Both the position numbers and the translations under genes were made by a program. 64,000 nucleotides of DNA from Streptomyces poonensis (lineage in GTDB: Bacteria; Actinomycetota; Actinomycetes; Streptomycetales; Streptomycetaceae), in the NCBI RefSeq assembly GCF_014650915.1, contig NZ_BMVW01000007.1, forward strand, positions 248,001 to 312,000. Direction: 5' to 3'. Under the pieces are notes generated by a model. That model worked only from the letters and a program-made list of their open reading frames with translations, was not told the DNA's origin and ran no database searches. Below are positions 41,600 to 50,826 of this stretch, in pieces; the first letter of the stretch is position 1, and each line of letters starts with the position of its first letter.

Positions 41600-42160
41600 C
41601 GTGCCCTGGTTCGGGGAGTCGCGTTCGCGAGCGTTCCTCGGCGGTTTCGCCTGGTCCGTCGCCCGACCGGGGGCCGGTGGGGTGGCCGGTGGCCGGTGGC
41701 CCGTCGGGTGGCCGATGGCCGGTTCCGTGACCGGCTGACGGGCGACTCTTACCTACCGATGGGTAGTCTCGGCTGAGCGGGTTCGCTAGCGTATGAGCAC
41801 GGGTGAGGGGCGCGTCGAGCCCCTCACCGACGTACCGTCGGAAAACTTCGTGAAGTTCTTCACAAGGAATTCCGCCGAGATCGGCGAGGAACCCCCTGTG
41901 AAGGGGTCGTCCGGGGTATCTCGCGGGACCAACGGCCCCTTGTTCGGGGCTGCCCCGCGGCTGTGGCCCCGGCCCGCCGGTGAGTGGTCCAGGAGCTCAG
42001 GAAAGACGGGAGGGCAGTTCACGGGGCATTGACAACGGTCCGACCGGTGCGGCGGTTCCCCCGTCGGCGCATGACCTGCGTCACGCGAGCCGCGCAGTGT
42101 AGCAGAGGGCCCGCCAGACCTTGTGAAGGGGCGCACGAGCATCCCTTCGCCGGCGGGTGG
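41600..42160. other. Gap of about 600 bases, possible small ORF
   Basis: Between the toxin-antitoxin pair and ndh. A 79-codon plus-strand ORF (41793-42032; start MSTGEGRVEPLTDVPSENF) has a plausible but weak upstream region. Its first half uses AT-richer codons than its neighbours. A TTGACA at about 42030 lacks a convincing -10. I do not call a gene here. Confidence 0.35.
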
Positions 42161-42172
42161 ATACTCGATGGC

Positions 42173-43555
42173 ATGAGCACCACGGAGCGTCCCAGGATCC
42201 TCGTAGTAGGCGGTGGGTACGTAGGCCTGTACGCCGCACGGCGCATCCTGAAGAAGATGCGCTACGGCGAGGCGACCGTCACGGTCGTCGACCCCCGGTC
42301 GTACATGACCTACCAGCCCTTCCTCCCCGAAGCCGCAGCCGGCAGCATCTCCCCGCGGCACGTCGTCGTCCCGCTGCGACGCGTACTGCGCAAGGCGGAG
42401 GTCCTCACCGGCCGCGTCACCACCATCGACCAGGACCGCAAGGTCGCCACCGTCGCCCCGCTCGTCGGCGAGGCGTACGAGGTGCCCTTCGACTACCTGG
42501 TCATCGCGATGGGCGCGGTCTCCCGCACCTTCCCGATCCCCGGCCTCGCCGAGCAGGGCATCGGCATGAAGGGCATCGAGGAGTCCATCGGCCTGCGCAA
42601 CCACGTGCTGGAGCAGCTCGACAAGGCCGACTCCACCACCGACGAGGAGATCCGCCGCAAGGCGCTCACCTTCGTCTTCATCGGTGGTGGCTTCGCCGGC
42701 GCCGAGACCATCGGCGAGGTCGAGGACATGGCCCGGGACGCGGCCAAGTACTACACCAACGTGTCCCGCGAGGACATGCGCTTCGTCCTCGTCGACGCCG
42801 CCGACAAGATCCTCCCGGAGGTCGGCCCCAAGCTCGGCCAGTACGGCAAGGAGCACCTGGAGAGCCGTGGGGTCGAGGTCTACCTCTCCACCTCCATGGA
42901 CTCCTGCATCGACGGCCACGTCGTGCTGAAGAACGGGCTGGAGGTCGACTCCAACACCATCGTGTGGACCGCCGGCGTCAAGCCGAACCCGGTCCTCTCC
43001 CGCTTCGGCCTGCCGCTCGGCCCGCGCGGCCACGTGGACACCGCCCCGACCCTCCAGGTCCAGGGCACCGACTACATCTGGGCCGCGGGCGACAACGCCC
43101 AGGTCCCGGACCTCGCCGCCCGCGCCGCCGGTGTCGAGAACGCCTGGTGCCCGCCGAACGCCCAGCACGCGCTGCGCCAGGCCAAGGTCCTCGGCGACAA
43201 CGTGGTCTCCGGCATGCGGGGCTTCCCGCAGAAGGAGTACAAGCACTCCAACAAGGGTGCGGTGGCCGGTCTCGGCCTCCACAAGGGCGTGGCGATGATC
43301 GTCATGGGCAAGATGAAGATCAAGCTCAAGGGCCGTCTCGCCTGGTACATGCACCGTGGCTACCACGGCATGGCGATGCCGACCTGGAACCGCAAGATCC
43401 GGGTCTTCGCCGACTGGACGCTCGGTATGTTCCTCAAGCGCGAGGTCGTCTCGCTCGGCGCCATGGAGAACCCCCGCGAGGAGTTCTACGAGGCCGCCAA
43501 GCCGGCTCCGGCCCCCGCCGCCAGCAAGTCCGAGGAGAAGGCCAAGGCCTCCTGA
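42173..43555 (+). CDS. ndh: Type II NADH dehydrogenase (NDH-2-like)
   Basis: A 460-residue flavoprotein passing electrons from NADH to menaquinone at the inner membrane face without pumping protons. FAD site ILVVGGGYVGLYAARR, second dinucleotide site VFIGGGFAGAETIGEVED, ATG-like MGAVSRTFPIPG, and the FAD-closing TDYIWAAGDNAQVPD. The C-terminus has amphipathic helices (KGRLAWYMHRGYHG; WTLGMFLKREVVS) for membrane attachment. The -10-like GATACT ends 7 bases before ATG 42173, suggesting leaderless expression. It is unlinked to complex I genes. Confidence 0.93.
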   Translation: MSTTERPRILVVGGGYVGLYAARRILKKMRYGEATVTVVDPRSYMTYQPFLPEAAAGSISPRHVVVPLRRVLRKAEVLTGRVTTIDQDRKVATVAPLVGEAYEVPFDYLVIAMGAVSRTFPIPGLAEQGIGMKGIEESIGLRNHVLEQLDKADSTTDEEIRRKALTFVFIGGGFAGAETIGEVEDMARDAAKYYTNVSREDMRFVLVDAADKILPEVGPKLGQYGKEHLESRGVEVYLSTSMDSCIDGHVVLKNGLEVDSNTIVWTAGVKPNPVLSRFGLPLGPRGHVDTAPTLQVQGTDYIWAAGDNAQVPDLAARAAGVENAWCPPNAQHALRQAKVLGDNVVSGMRGFPQKEYKHSNKGAVAGLGLHKGVAMIVMGKMKIKLKGRLAWYMHRGYHGMAMPTWNRKIRVFADWTLGMFLKREVVSLGAMENPREEFYEAAKPAPAPAASKSEEKAKAS

Positions 43556-43576
43556 CCCGAGGGTCACCTCGACCGC

Positions 43577-43620
43577 CCGAAGGGGCCGCCTGCCATCCGT
43601 GGTGCGGGCGGCCCCTTCGG
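43577..43620 (+). terminator. Terminator after ndh
   Basis: 14-bp stem, 43577-43590 with 43607-43620, 16-base loop, 21 bases past the stop codon. Confidence 0.75.
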
Positions 43621-43762
43621 TGTTCCGTCTCCGGACCAAAATATCCGTGGCGTGTGCAGGTATTTTGCCCGGTCGTGACGCGCGCCGAGGACTGTAAGGC
43701 GGGCCCGCAAGTGTTTACGTGGTGTTGGACATTTCCGGGATCGCTCGTCATGGAGGTACGCC

Positions 43763-45055
43763 ATGGCTGATGCCGCGCTGCGGCTGCAGGGCCTCGTCGA
43801 ACAACTGGTGGGGGCACCGCTCCCGGTGCGCATCCGCGCCTGGGACGGTTCGCAGGCGGGCCCGCCGGGCGCGCCGACGCTGGTCGTACGCAACCGCAGG
43901 GCGCTGCGCCGCCTGCTGTTCAAACCGGGCGAACTGGGCCTGGCCCGCGGCTGGGTGGCCGGTGACCTGGACGTCGAGGGAGATCTGTACACCGCCCTCG
44001 ACCTCCTCGCCGGGCTGATCTGGGAGCGCGGAGAGGACGCCCGCGGCCTGGTTGACGCCCTGCGCGACCCCGAGTTCCGGGCCGCCGTACGCGGCCTGGT
44101 CAAGCTCGCCGGTCCCCCGCTGCCGCCCGCCCCGCCCCGCGAGGAGATCCGCAGGCCCCGCCGCCACCTGCACACCAAACGCACCGACAGGCGGGCCGTC
44201 AGCCACCACTACGACGTCGGCAACGACTTCTACGAACTCTTCCTCGGTCCCTCGATGGTGTACTCCTGCGCCTACTGGCCGGCGCCCGACAGCACCCTGG
44301 AGCAGGCGCAGCACGACAAGCTCGAACTGGTCGCCCGCAAGCTCGACCTGAGGCCCGGTCAGCGCCTCCTCGACGTCGGCTGCGGCTGGGGCTCCATGGC
44401 GATCCACGCGGCCCGCGAGCACGGCGTGTACGTCGTCGGCATCACCCTCTCGCAGGAGCAGGCCGCGTACGCCCGCAAGCGCGTCGCCGAGGAGGGACGC
44501 ACGGACAAGGTGGAGATCCGCGTCCAGGACTACCGGGACGTCACCGACGGGCCGTACGACGCGATCTCCTCCATCGGCATGGCGGAACACGTCGGCGCCG
44601 CGCGGTACTTGGAGTACGCCACCGATCTCTTCCGACTCCTCGCACCGGGCGGACGGCTCCTCAACCACCAGATCGCCCGCCGGCCGCAGCGGGACGAGTC
44701 GGCCTACACCGTCGACGAGTTCATCGACTCCTACGTCTTCCCCGACGGCGAACTCGCCCCGCTCGGCACCACCGTCACCCAGCTGGAGCGTGCCGGATTC
44801 GAGGTGCGGGACGTGGAGTCGATCCGCGAGCACTACGCGCTCACGCTGCGCCGCTGGGTCGCCAACCTGGAGGCCGGCCGGGCCCGCGCCGTCGCACTCA
44901 CCAGCCCCGGCCGCGCCCGCGTCTGGCGCCTGTACATGGCGGCCTCCGCGCTCTCCTTCGAACGCAACCGCATCGGCGTCAACCAGGTCCTCGCCGTGAA
45001 GACCCCGGAGTCCGGCGCCTCCGGGATGCCGCTGCGCTCCCGCACCTGGAACTGA
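43763..45055 (+). CDS. cfa: Cyclopropane-fatty-acid-synthase-like methyltransferase
   Basis: A 430-residue AdoMet-dependent enzyme of the CFA/mycolic acid methyltransferase family, acting on membrane lipid acyl chains. AdoMet site LLDVGCGWGSMAIHAARE, preceded by the substrate-lid region VSHHYDVGNDFYELFLGPSMVYSCAYW and followed by GITLSQEQAAYARKR and the YRDVTDGPYDAISSIGMAEHVG bicarbonate-site region (with Glu and His). The C-terminus has the family LRRWVANLE and FERNRIGVNQVLAVK. A GGAGGT site precedes the ATG. It lies between ndh and the second ABC system. The product (cyclopropane or methyl-branched fatty acid) is not certain. Confidence 0.92.
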   Translation: MADAALRLQGLVEQLVGAPLPVRIRAWDGSQAGPPGAPTLVVRNRRALRRLLFKPGELGLARGWVAGDLDVEGDLYTALDLLAGLIWERGEDARGLVDALRDPEFRAAVRGLVKLAGPPLPPAPPREEIRRPRRHLHTKRTDRRAVSHHYDVGNDFYELFLGPSMVYSCAYWPAPDSTLEQAQHDKLELVARKLDLRPGQRLLDVGCGWGSMAIHAAREHGVYVVGITLSQEQAAYARKRVAEEGRTDKVEIRVQDYRDVTDGPYDAISSIGMAEHVGAARYLEYATDLFRLLAPGGRLLNHQIARRPQRDESAYTVDEFIDSYVFPDGELAPLGTTVTQLERAGFEVRDVESIREHYALTLRRWVANLEAGRARAVALTSPGRARVWRLYMAASALSFERNRIGVNQVLAVKTPESGASGMPLRSRTWN

Positions 45056-45080
45056 CGGCGCGGCATCCCCGGCATCGCGA

Positions 45081-45114
45081 GGGGCCCCTTCCTCCGCGGG
45101 AAGGGGCCCCTTTT
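45081..45114. terminator. Bidirectional terminator between cfa and the second ABC operon
   Basis: 12-bp stem (45081-45092 with 45099-45110) followed by TTTT, placed between convergent stops. Confidence 0.9.
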
Positions 45115-45130
45115 CACGCGCGTACCGCCG

Positions 45131-47662
45131 TTACTCCGACTTGATGGCGGCCAGCATGTTCAGCCGGGCCGCGCGCCGGGCCGGCCACAGGGCCGCCAGC
45201 ACGCCGACCGCGGCGGCCAGCAGCAGGAAGATTCCGATCCGGTCCCACGGCAGCACCAGTTCGTACGTCGCCATCTTCGTGCCCAGCAGCTCGCCCGCGG
45301 CCCAGCCGAAGAACACGCCCAGGCCGATGCCCAGCACCGCGCCGAAGAGGGAGATGACCAGCGACTCCAGGCGGACCATCCGCTTGATCCCTACGCGGTC
45401 CAGGCCGATGGCCCGGAGCATGCCGATCTCCTGGGAGCGCTCGAACACCGACATGGCCAGGGTGTTGACGACGCCGAGGACCGCCACGATCACCGCCATG
45501 GCCAGCAGGCCGTACAGCATGTTCAGCATCATGGTGAACATCTGGGCGATCTCGTTGGAGAGGTCCTGCTTGTCCTGCACCTTGATGGCCGGGTTGTCGC
45601 CGAGGACCTTCTCCAGGCCGTCCTTCGCCGCGTCGGACGCCTCGGCGGACGTCTTGACCAGCACCACCATGTCGGCCGGGTCGCTCTGGTGCGGGGCGAG
45701 CGTGGCGAGGTCGAGCATGATCCCGCTGAACATGTCGTTGCCCTGGTAGACCCCGGCGACCGTCAGCTCCTGCTTCCCGCCGTCCTCGTAGGCGACGGTG
45801 AAGTCCGAGCCGGCCTGCCAGCCGTGCGACTTCGCGGTGGTGTCGTCGACGACGACCCGGGTACCGCCGACCTCGAACGCGCCGTCCTCGACCGGGAGAT
45901 CGGTCAGCTTGCCGAGCGCGGAGCCCGTGACGCCCGTCAGGTACTCGGTGTCGCCGTCGATGCGCGCCGGGGCGTTGCGCAGCGGGCTGGTGGCGGTGAC
46001 GCCCTCGGCTACGGCGAGCTTCTTCTCGACGTCCGGGGAGAGATCGTTCCCGTTCGCCATCGACACCACGTAGTCGGCCTTGATCGAGGATGCCGCCATC
46101 TTGTCGATGGCGGACTGCAGGCTGTTCGCCATCACCGTCATGCCCGTGATGAGGGTGAGGCCGATCATCAGGGCGGAGGCCGTCGCCGCCGTACGGCGCG
46201 GATTACGGACCGCGTTCTGGCGGGCCAGCTTGCCGGAGATGCCGAAGACACGCAGCACCGGCGCCGCGGCGGCGATCAGCGGCCGGGACAGCAGCGGGGT
46301 GAGCACGAAGACACCGATGACGATCAGGACCGCGCCGAGCCCCATGGGCGCCTGGGCGCTCGTGGTGTCGTCCATCGTCGTCGCGGCCAGGACGACCGCG
46401 GCGCCCGCCGCCGTGAACAGCGAGCCGATCGTGTTGCGCAGCACCAGCGACCTGGTGGTCGCGGTGGCGTGCACGCTGCTCATCGCGGCCACCGGCGGGA
46501 TCTTCGCGGCGCGGCGGCCGGGCAGCCACGCGGCCAGCATGGTGACGAGGACGCCGACGGCGAGCGCGGCCACGACGGTGCCCGGCGTGACGACGAGCGG
46601 GCCGTCCGGCATGGTCGTGCCGAGCGATCCCATCAGGGAGCGCAGCCCGGCGCCGATGCCGATGCCGGCGACGAGACCGGTGACCGCGGCGACCGTGCCG
46701 ACGACGAGCGCCTCGATCAGAACGGACCGGGTGACCTGGCGGCGGGAGGCGCCGACGGCGCGCAGCAGCGCCAGCTCCTTGGTGCGCTGGGCGACCAGCA
46801 TGGTGAAGGTGTTGGCGATGATGAACGTGCCGACGAAGAGGGCGATGCCGGCGAAGACCAGCAGGGCCTGCTTCATGGCGCTCATCGACGAGGCGATCAT
46901 CTCGGCCTGGTCGTCGGCGAGTTCCTTGCCGGTCGTCGTCTCGGTGGCGTCCTTCGGCAGGGCCTTGTCGAGGGCGGCCTTCAGAGCGGTCTGGCTGACG
47001 CCCGCCTCCGCCTTGACGTCGATCTCGTCGTACGTACCCGTCTTGCCGAACAGTCGCTGCGCGGTGGCCGTGTCGAACAGGGCGAGGCTGCCGCCCGCGG
47101 CGACGTTGCCGTCGTCCGTGGTGAAGATCGCGGTGACGGTGGGCGTGAGGACCGGGCCGTCGACGGAGAGGCGGACCGTGTCGCCGACCTCGTAGCCGGC
47201 CCGCTCCGCGGTCTTCGCGTCGAGGGCGATCTCGTCGTCGCCCTTCGGAGCATGGCCCTCGGTGATCGGGTAGCGGGGGTCGTCGGTGCCCCAGTAGTTG
47301 CCGCCCTGCGACTGGAAGCCGCCGCCGATCAGGTCGCCGTCCTGGTCGGCGATGGCGGTGAAGCCGGTGACGACGCCGATGGCGGAGGCGGCGCCCTCGG
47401 CGCTCTCGGCCCGCTCCAGGACGTCCTGGGTCAGCTCGTTCTCCTTGCCCAGGGAATCGCCCCGATCCTCCTCCCACGTCGGCCGGACGGCGACGTCGAC
47501 CTGGTCGAAGCCCTTGGCGGAGCTCTTCTGCTGGGCCTCCGAGATGGTGTTCGTGAAGACGAGGGTGCCGGACACGAACGCCACGCCGAGCATGACGGCG
47601 AGCACGGTCATGAGCAGCCTGGCCTTGTGCGCGAGCACGTTGCGCAGGGCGGTACGGAACAT
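45131..47662 (-). CDS. ABC transporter permease, FtsX-like, two-domain (second copy)
   Basis: An 843-residue permease laid out like the one at 17063-19642: MFRTALRNVLAHKARLLMTV with TM1, an extracellular domain, FtsX module 1 with RTKELALLRAVGASRRQV, repeat start ARQNAVRNPRRTAATASALMIG, a second extracellular domain and FtsX module 2 with RSQEIGMLRAIGLDRVGI. Extracellular parts differ more than membrane parts between the two copies, which fits different external ligands. It lies 75 bases downstream of its ATPase. Possible roles are as for the first copy: peptide stress, lipoprotein handling or cell-wall work. Confidence 0.93.
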   Translation of the reverse strand: MFRTALRNVLAHKARLLMTVLAVMLGVAFVSGTLVFTNTISEAQQKSSAKGFDQVDVAVRPTWEEDRGDSLGKENELTQDVLERAESAEGAASAIGVVTGFTAIADQDGDLIGGGFQSQGGNYWGTDDPRYPITEGHAPKGDDEIALDAKTAERAGYEVGDTVRLSVDGPVLTPTVTAIFTTDDGNVAAGGSLALFDTATAQRLFGKTGTYDEIDVKAEAGVSQTALKAALDKALPKDATETTTGKELADDQAEMIASSMSAMKQALLVFAGIALFVGTFIIANTFTMLVAQRTKELALLRAVGASRRQVTRSVLIEALVVGTVAAVTGLVAGIGIGAGLRSLMGSLGTTMPDGPLVVTPGTVVAALAVGVLVTMLAAWLPGRRAAKIPPVAAMSSVHATATTRSLVLRNTIGSLFTAAGAAVVLAATTMDDTTSAQAPMGLGAVLIVIGVFVLTPLLSRPLIAAAAPVLRVFGISGKLARQNAVRNPRRTAATASALMIGLTLITGMTVMANSLQSAIDKMAASSIKADYVVSMANGNDLSPDVEKKLAVAEGVTATSPLRNAPARIDGDTEYLTGVTGSALGKLTDLPVEDGAFEVGGTRVVVDDTTAKSHGWQAGSDFTVAYEDGGKQELTVAGVYQGNDMFSGIMLDLATLAPHQSDPADMVVLVKTSAEASDAAKDGLEKVLGDNPAIKVQDKQDLSNEIAQMFTMMLNMLYGLLAMAVIVAVLGVVNTLAMSVFERSQEIGMLRAIGLDRVGIKRMVRLESLVISLFGAVLGIGLGVFFGWAAGELLGTKMATYELVLPWDRIGIFLLLAAAVGVLAALWPARRAARLNMLAAIKSE

Positions 47663-47737
47663 GGGGTTTCTCAGTCCGGTGGGGTCGGTTCGGGTGGGTG
47701 GGTGAGCGCCCGGGGGTTACCCGCGCGGGGCGGTGCC

Positions 47738-48508
47738 CTAGCTGGTGCGTCCCTTGGCGTCGAAGCGCTTCATGCGGTCCAGGACCGAGTCGGCCGTGGG
47801 GGCGCGGAGCTCGTCGACGATGCGGCCGTCGGCGAGGAAGACCACGCGGTCGGCGTAGGCGGCGGCGACCGGGTCGTGGGTGACCATGACGACGGTCTGG
47901 CCGAGCTCGCGCACGGAGTTGCGCAGGAAGCCCAGGACCTCGGCGCCGGAACGGGAGTCCAGGTTGCCGGTCGGCTCGTCGCCGAAGATGATCTCCGGCT
48001 TCGAGGCGAGGGCGCGGGCGACCGCGACACGCTGCTGCTGGCCGCCGGAGAGCTGGGAGGGACGGTGACCGAGCCGGCCGGACAGACCGACCATCTCGAT
48101 CACGGTGTCGAGCCACTGCTTGTCCGGCTTGCGGCCCGCTATGTCCATGGGGAGCGTGATGTTCTCCAGGGCGGTCAGGGTGGGCAGCAGGTTGAACGCC
48201 TGGAAGATGAACCCGATCTTGTCCCGGCGGAGCTTGGTGAGCTGCTTGTCCTTCAGGGACCCCAGCTCGGTGTCGCCGATGCGCACGGAGCCGGAGGAGA
48301 AGGAGTCCAGACCGGCCACGCAGTGCATCAGCGTGGACTTGCCGGAGCCCGAGGGACCCATGATCGCGGTGAACTCGGCCTGCCCGAAGTCGACGCTGAC
48401 CCGGTCCAGGGCGATCACCCGGGTCTCGCCCTGTCCGTAGACCTTGGACAGGTCCGTGGCGCGAGCGGCCACGGCGGTGGCCCGGCCGGCGATGGATGTG
48501 GTGGTCAC
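47738..48508 (-). CDS. ABC transporter ATP-binding protein, MacB/LolD type (second copy)
   Basis: A 256-residue ATPase. Walker A MGPSGSGKSTLMHC, signature LSGGQQQRVAVARALA, Walker B IIFGDEPTGNLDS, switch VTHDPVAA. Long stretches are near-identical to the ATPase at 16278 (FIFQAFNLLPTL.ALENITLP), so the two systems arose by duplication. GTG 48508 is preferred to 48535 because AGGAG precedes it at fair spacing and it aligns with the paralogue. First gene of its operon, with promoter in the 488-base gap upstream. Confidence 0.95.
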   Translation of the reverse strand: MTTTSIAGRATAVAARATDLSKVYGQGETRVIALDRVSVDFGQAEFTAIMGPSGSGKSTLMHCVAGLDSFSSGSVRIGDTELGSLKDKQLTKLRRDKIGFIFQAFNLLPTLTALENITLPMDIAGRKPDKQWLDTVIEMVGLSGRLGHRPSQLSGGQQQRVAVARALASKPEIIFGDEPTGNLDSRSGAEVLGFLRNSVRELGQTVVMVTHDPVAAAYADRVVFLADGRIVDELRAPTADSVLDRMKRFDAKGRTS

Positions 48509-48996
48509 GGAGAGGTGCTCCTGTCGGGACGGCATCGAGGACGTGTTCCATCGTCCGGGCCGCCGGACGGCCCGGAGTCAGCCGCTGTTCCGGTTCTGGA
48601 GGGCGACTTCGGGCGGACCGAGCGCGGCCATGTCATACCTGGGGATGACAGGGGTCCCTGAGGGCGCGGTCACGGGCGCACGGCAGGGCGCACGGCGGAC
48701 GTACCGCAGGGAGTGCGACGGGCGTACGTGAGGCGTCCGACGGTGGTGAAACAGAAGCGGAGTGAGGGCCTCACTGGGGGGAGGCTGTGGAGGCCGCTCG
48801 TTCGGGCGGTGAAATCCCGTCATTCCGCACACGAGCGGCCCGGCTCTGCGCAAGGCTATTGGCATGTGCGGATGGCGCGCACGGAGTGCTGATGCACCCT
48901 CAGGCGTCAATAAAATAAGACAACATCGGTCCGCTCTTCCGCTGTTCGGGGGATGGGTCCCGATAGGCTCGATCCTCGACGCGGAGCCCAAGGCCT
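48509..48996. other. Divergent regulatory gap between ABC operon and bldA
   Basis: No convincing gene. It must hold the promoters of the minus-strand ABC operon and of bldA. A low-GC patch (48908-48925, TCAATAAAATAAGACAAC) stands out in otherwise G/C-rich DNA. TAGGCT at 48964-48969 is a plausible bldA -10. Confidence 0.5.
48964..48969 (+). promoter_or_regulatory. Candidate -10 box of bldA
   Basis: TAGGCT, about 27 bases before the tRNA 5' end. A weak -35 (CTGTTC, 48942-48947) lies 16 bases upstream. Confidence 0.5.
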
Positions 48997-49079
48997 GCCC
49001 GGATGGTGGAATGCAGACACGGCGAGCTTAAACCTCGCTGCCCCTCGCGGGCGTACCGGTTCGAGTCCGGTTCCGGGCA
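48997..49079 (+). tRNA. bldA: tRNA-Leu (UAA anticodon), bldA
   Basis: An 83-base class II tRNA. Acceptor GCCCGGA pairs with TCCGGGC, discriminator A. The anticodon loop CTTAAAC reads UAA, decoding the rare UUA codon, and there is an extended variable arm (TGCCCCTCGCGGGCG). CCA is not encoded. In Streptomyces this is the only tRNA that reads UUA, and loss blocks aerial growth and antibiotic production by preventing translation of TTA-containing genes. The sequence agrees with the S. coelicolor bldA tRNA as I remember it. Confidence 0.97.
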
Positions 49080-49141
49080 CCTCCGACCACACGGCGCTCG
49101 ACCTGTCGTACGGCGGGTGGGTGCCGTTCTCGTTTCCAGAG

Positions 49142-49192
49142 TCCCGCGTCCCGACTCCCGCGTCCCGAGTCCCGGATCCGGCTTCCCGCGTC
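49142..49192 (+). repeat. 14-bp tandem repeat downstream of bldA
   Basis: Units start at 49142, 49156, 49170 and 49184. The first two are TCCCGCGTCCCGAC and TCCCGCGTCCCGAG; the third is degenerate and the fourth partial. It lies in the 394-base gap between bldA and the Bax-inhibitor gene, where I see no gene. Confidence 0.8.
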
Positions 49193-49473
49193 TCCGCGAC
49201 GGTCGTGGAGGACGGCGGTGCCGTCGTCCGGATCGATCACTCCCGCGCAGCGGGGGCGGCCCCGCCCCGCGGGTCGCCGGTTGGTCTCCGGACGGTTCCG
49301 GACGGGTACCGGGTCGGTCATGGGTGATCGAGACCGATGTGGGGAATCACGCAGACGCGTAGCGTGTTCAGCGTCACGACGAGGGAAAGATCCTCCTCAA
49401 GCACTAGGGTCGATCCTTTGCCTATCTATTACTCTTGAGCCAAGGCCACGCAGGGTGGCCGTGGAGGAGTGAA

Positions 49474-50373
49474 ATGAGGAGCAGCAACCCGGTCTTCTCG
49501 CGACGGGGGTTCAGCCGCGACAACGGCTACGCGGGCTTCAACACCGCGCCGCAGGCCGGGGGAGCAGCTGTCGGCACGCAGGGCAACCCCTACGCGCAGG
49601 GTGACCCCTACGCCCAGCAGGGCGGCAACCCGTACGCGACGAACCCTTACGCCCAGCAGGCCCAGCAGTACGGCGCTCCGCCGCAGGCCCCGGTCTCCAC
49701 CGGCCGTATGACGATGGACGACGTCGTCGTGCGCTCGGCCATGACGCTCGGCACGGTCGTCATCGGCGCCGTCCTCGCGTGGGCGCTGCTGCCGGTCTCG
49801 TCGACCAGCTACGGCCTGGCCGTCGGCGCCGCGCTCGTCGCGATGGTCCTCGGCCTGATCCAGAGCTTCAAGCGCAAGGCCTCGCCCGCGCTGATCCTGG
49901 CGTACGCCGCCTTCGAGGGTGTCTTCCTCGGCGTGATCAGTGAGATGTTCAACACGGCCTGGTCGGGTGCCCCCTTCCAGGCGGTGCTCGGCACGATGGC
50001 GGTCAGCGGTGCCACGCTGCTCGTCTACAAGGCGGGCTGGATCCGCGTCACCGCGCGCTACGCGCGCATCGGTCTGACCATCGCCATCGCGTTCGTGCTG
50101 GTCATGGCGGTCAACCTGCTGCTGGTCGTCTTCGGTGTCGCCGAGGACGGCGGCCTGCGGAGCATGGGCCCGCTCGGCGCGATCGTCGGCATCCTGGCGA
50201 TCCTGCTCGGCGCCTTCTTCCTGACCCTCGACTTCAAGCAGATCGAGGACGGTGTCACCTACGGCGCCCCGAAGGAAGAGGCCTGGCTGGCCGCGTTCGG
50301 TCTGACCATGACCCTGGTCTGGATCTACGTCGAGATGCTGCGGCTGGTCGCCATCTTCAACAGCAGCGACTGA
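49474..50373 (+). CDS. Bax inhibitor-1/YccA family membrane protein
   Basis: A 299-residue protein. The cytoplasmic N-terminus has repeats of NPYAQ/DPYAQQGG (residues 30-65), followed by seven hydrophobic helices starting near residue 85 (SAMTLGTVVIGAVLAWALLP). AYAAFEGVFLGVISEMF and a final LVWIYVEMLRLV are characteristic of the BI-1/YccA family. Bacterial members are thought to be pH-sensitive calcium leak channels or protease modulators. GGAGGAG precedes ATG 49474, and the in-frame ATG at 49435 is rejected. A low-GC promoter region precedes it (CTATCTATTACTCTTGAG near 49420). Confidence 0.93.
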   Translation: MRSSNPVFSRRGFSRDNGYAGFNTAPQAGGAAVGTQGNPYAQGDPYAQQGGNPYATNPYAQQAQQYGAPPQAPVSTGRMTMDDVVVRSAMTLGTVVIGAVLAWALLPVSSTSYGLAVGAALVAMVLGLIQSFKRKASPALILAYAAFEGVFLGVISEMFNTAWSGAPFQAVLGTMAVSGATLLVYKAGWIRVTARYARIGLTIAIAFVLVMAVNLLLVVFGVAEDGGLRSMGPLGAIVGILAILLGAFFLTLDFKQIEDGVTYGAPKEEAWLAAFGLTMTLVWIYVEMLRLVAIFNSSD

Positions 50374-50424
50374 GCTCGCACCACCTGAGGCGGACACCGC
50401 CACGAGGCGGTGAACAGCGAGACG

Positions 50425-50458
50425 AAGGGCCCCGGGAGCCGTGCTCCCGGGGCCCTTC
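50425..50458 (+). terminator. Terminator after the Bax-inhibitor gene
   Basis: Perfect 13-bp stem, 50427-50439 with 50443-50455, loop CGT, then TT. Confidence 0.85.
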
Positions 50459-50494
50459 CCCGTTGTCCTGCTCGAAAGTGCCGGAGGGGCGCGC

Positions 50495-50725
50495 TCAGAG
50501 CAGTTTGCGCGCGGCCCTCCTCAGGTCGTACTCGTGAACGATCGCTTTGGCGTGGCCGTACGCCAGATTGTGCTCGTGCCGGAGCCAGCTGACCTTCTCC
50601 TCGAAGCGGAAGAGAGCCGGGCCCTCGTCGACGGTGCGCAACCAGTCGGATACTTCACGACCGGTGCAGTGCGGGATGCGGGCGAGCAGGTTGCGGTGGG
50701 TCTCTGCGGAGAAGACTTGGGACAT
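50495..50725 (-). CDS. DUF4287 family small protein
   Basis: A 76-residue protein (MSQVFSAETHRNLLARIPHC, then LFRFEEKVSWLRHEHNLAYGHAKAIVHEYDLRRA). This matches my recollection of DUF4287: a short helical domain with 'WLk.eh.LghghA.aiv'. ATG 50725 has GGAGG 5 bases upstream, so the longer ATG at 50764 is not needed. The family's function is unknown. Confidence 0.85.
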   Translation of the reverse strand: MSQVFSAETHRNLLARIPHCTGREVSDWLRTVDEGPALFRFEEKVSWLRHEHNLAYGHAKAIVHEYDLRRAARKLL

Positions 50726-50814
50726 CGGCGCCTCCGGACGCTGGGATGTTAGCCGGTCCTTCACGTCACCGTGCCTGAGTGGAGGCGTGTTGGCAACAGT
50801 CCCGTGATGCCGCG

Positions 50815-50820
50815 TAATCT
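50815..50820 (+). promoter_or_regulatory. -10 box of a probable leaderless small gene
   Basis: TAATCT ends 6 bases before the GTG at 50827. This is the best -10 of the leaderless set in this window. Confidence 0.5.
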
Positions 50821-50826
50821 CGCGGG

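Noticed and set aside
41793..42032. 79-codon ORF in the gap before ndh
   Set aside because: No recognisable domain, weak start context and codon use unlike neighbours; reported only as a gap feature.
48997..49079. Possible tRNA-linked integrated element at bldA
   Set aside because: I saw no integrase or repeated tRNA end on either side.
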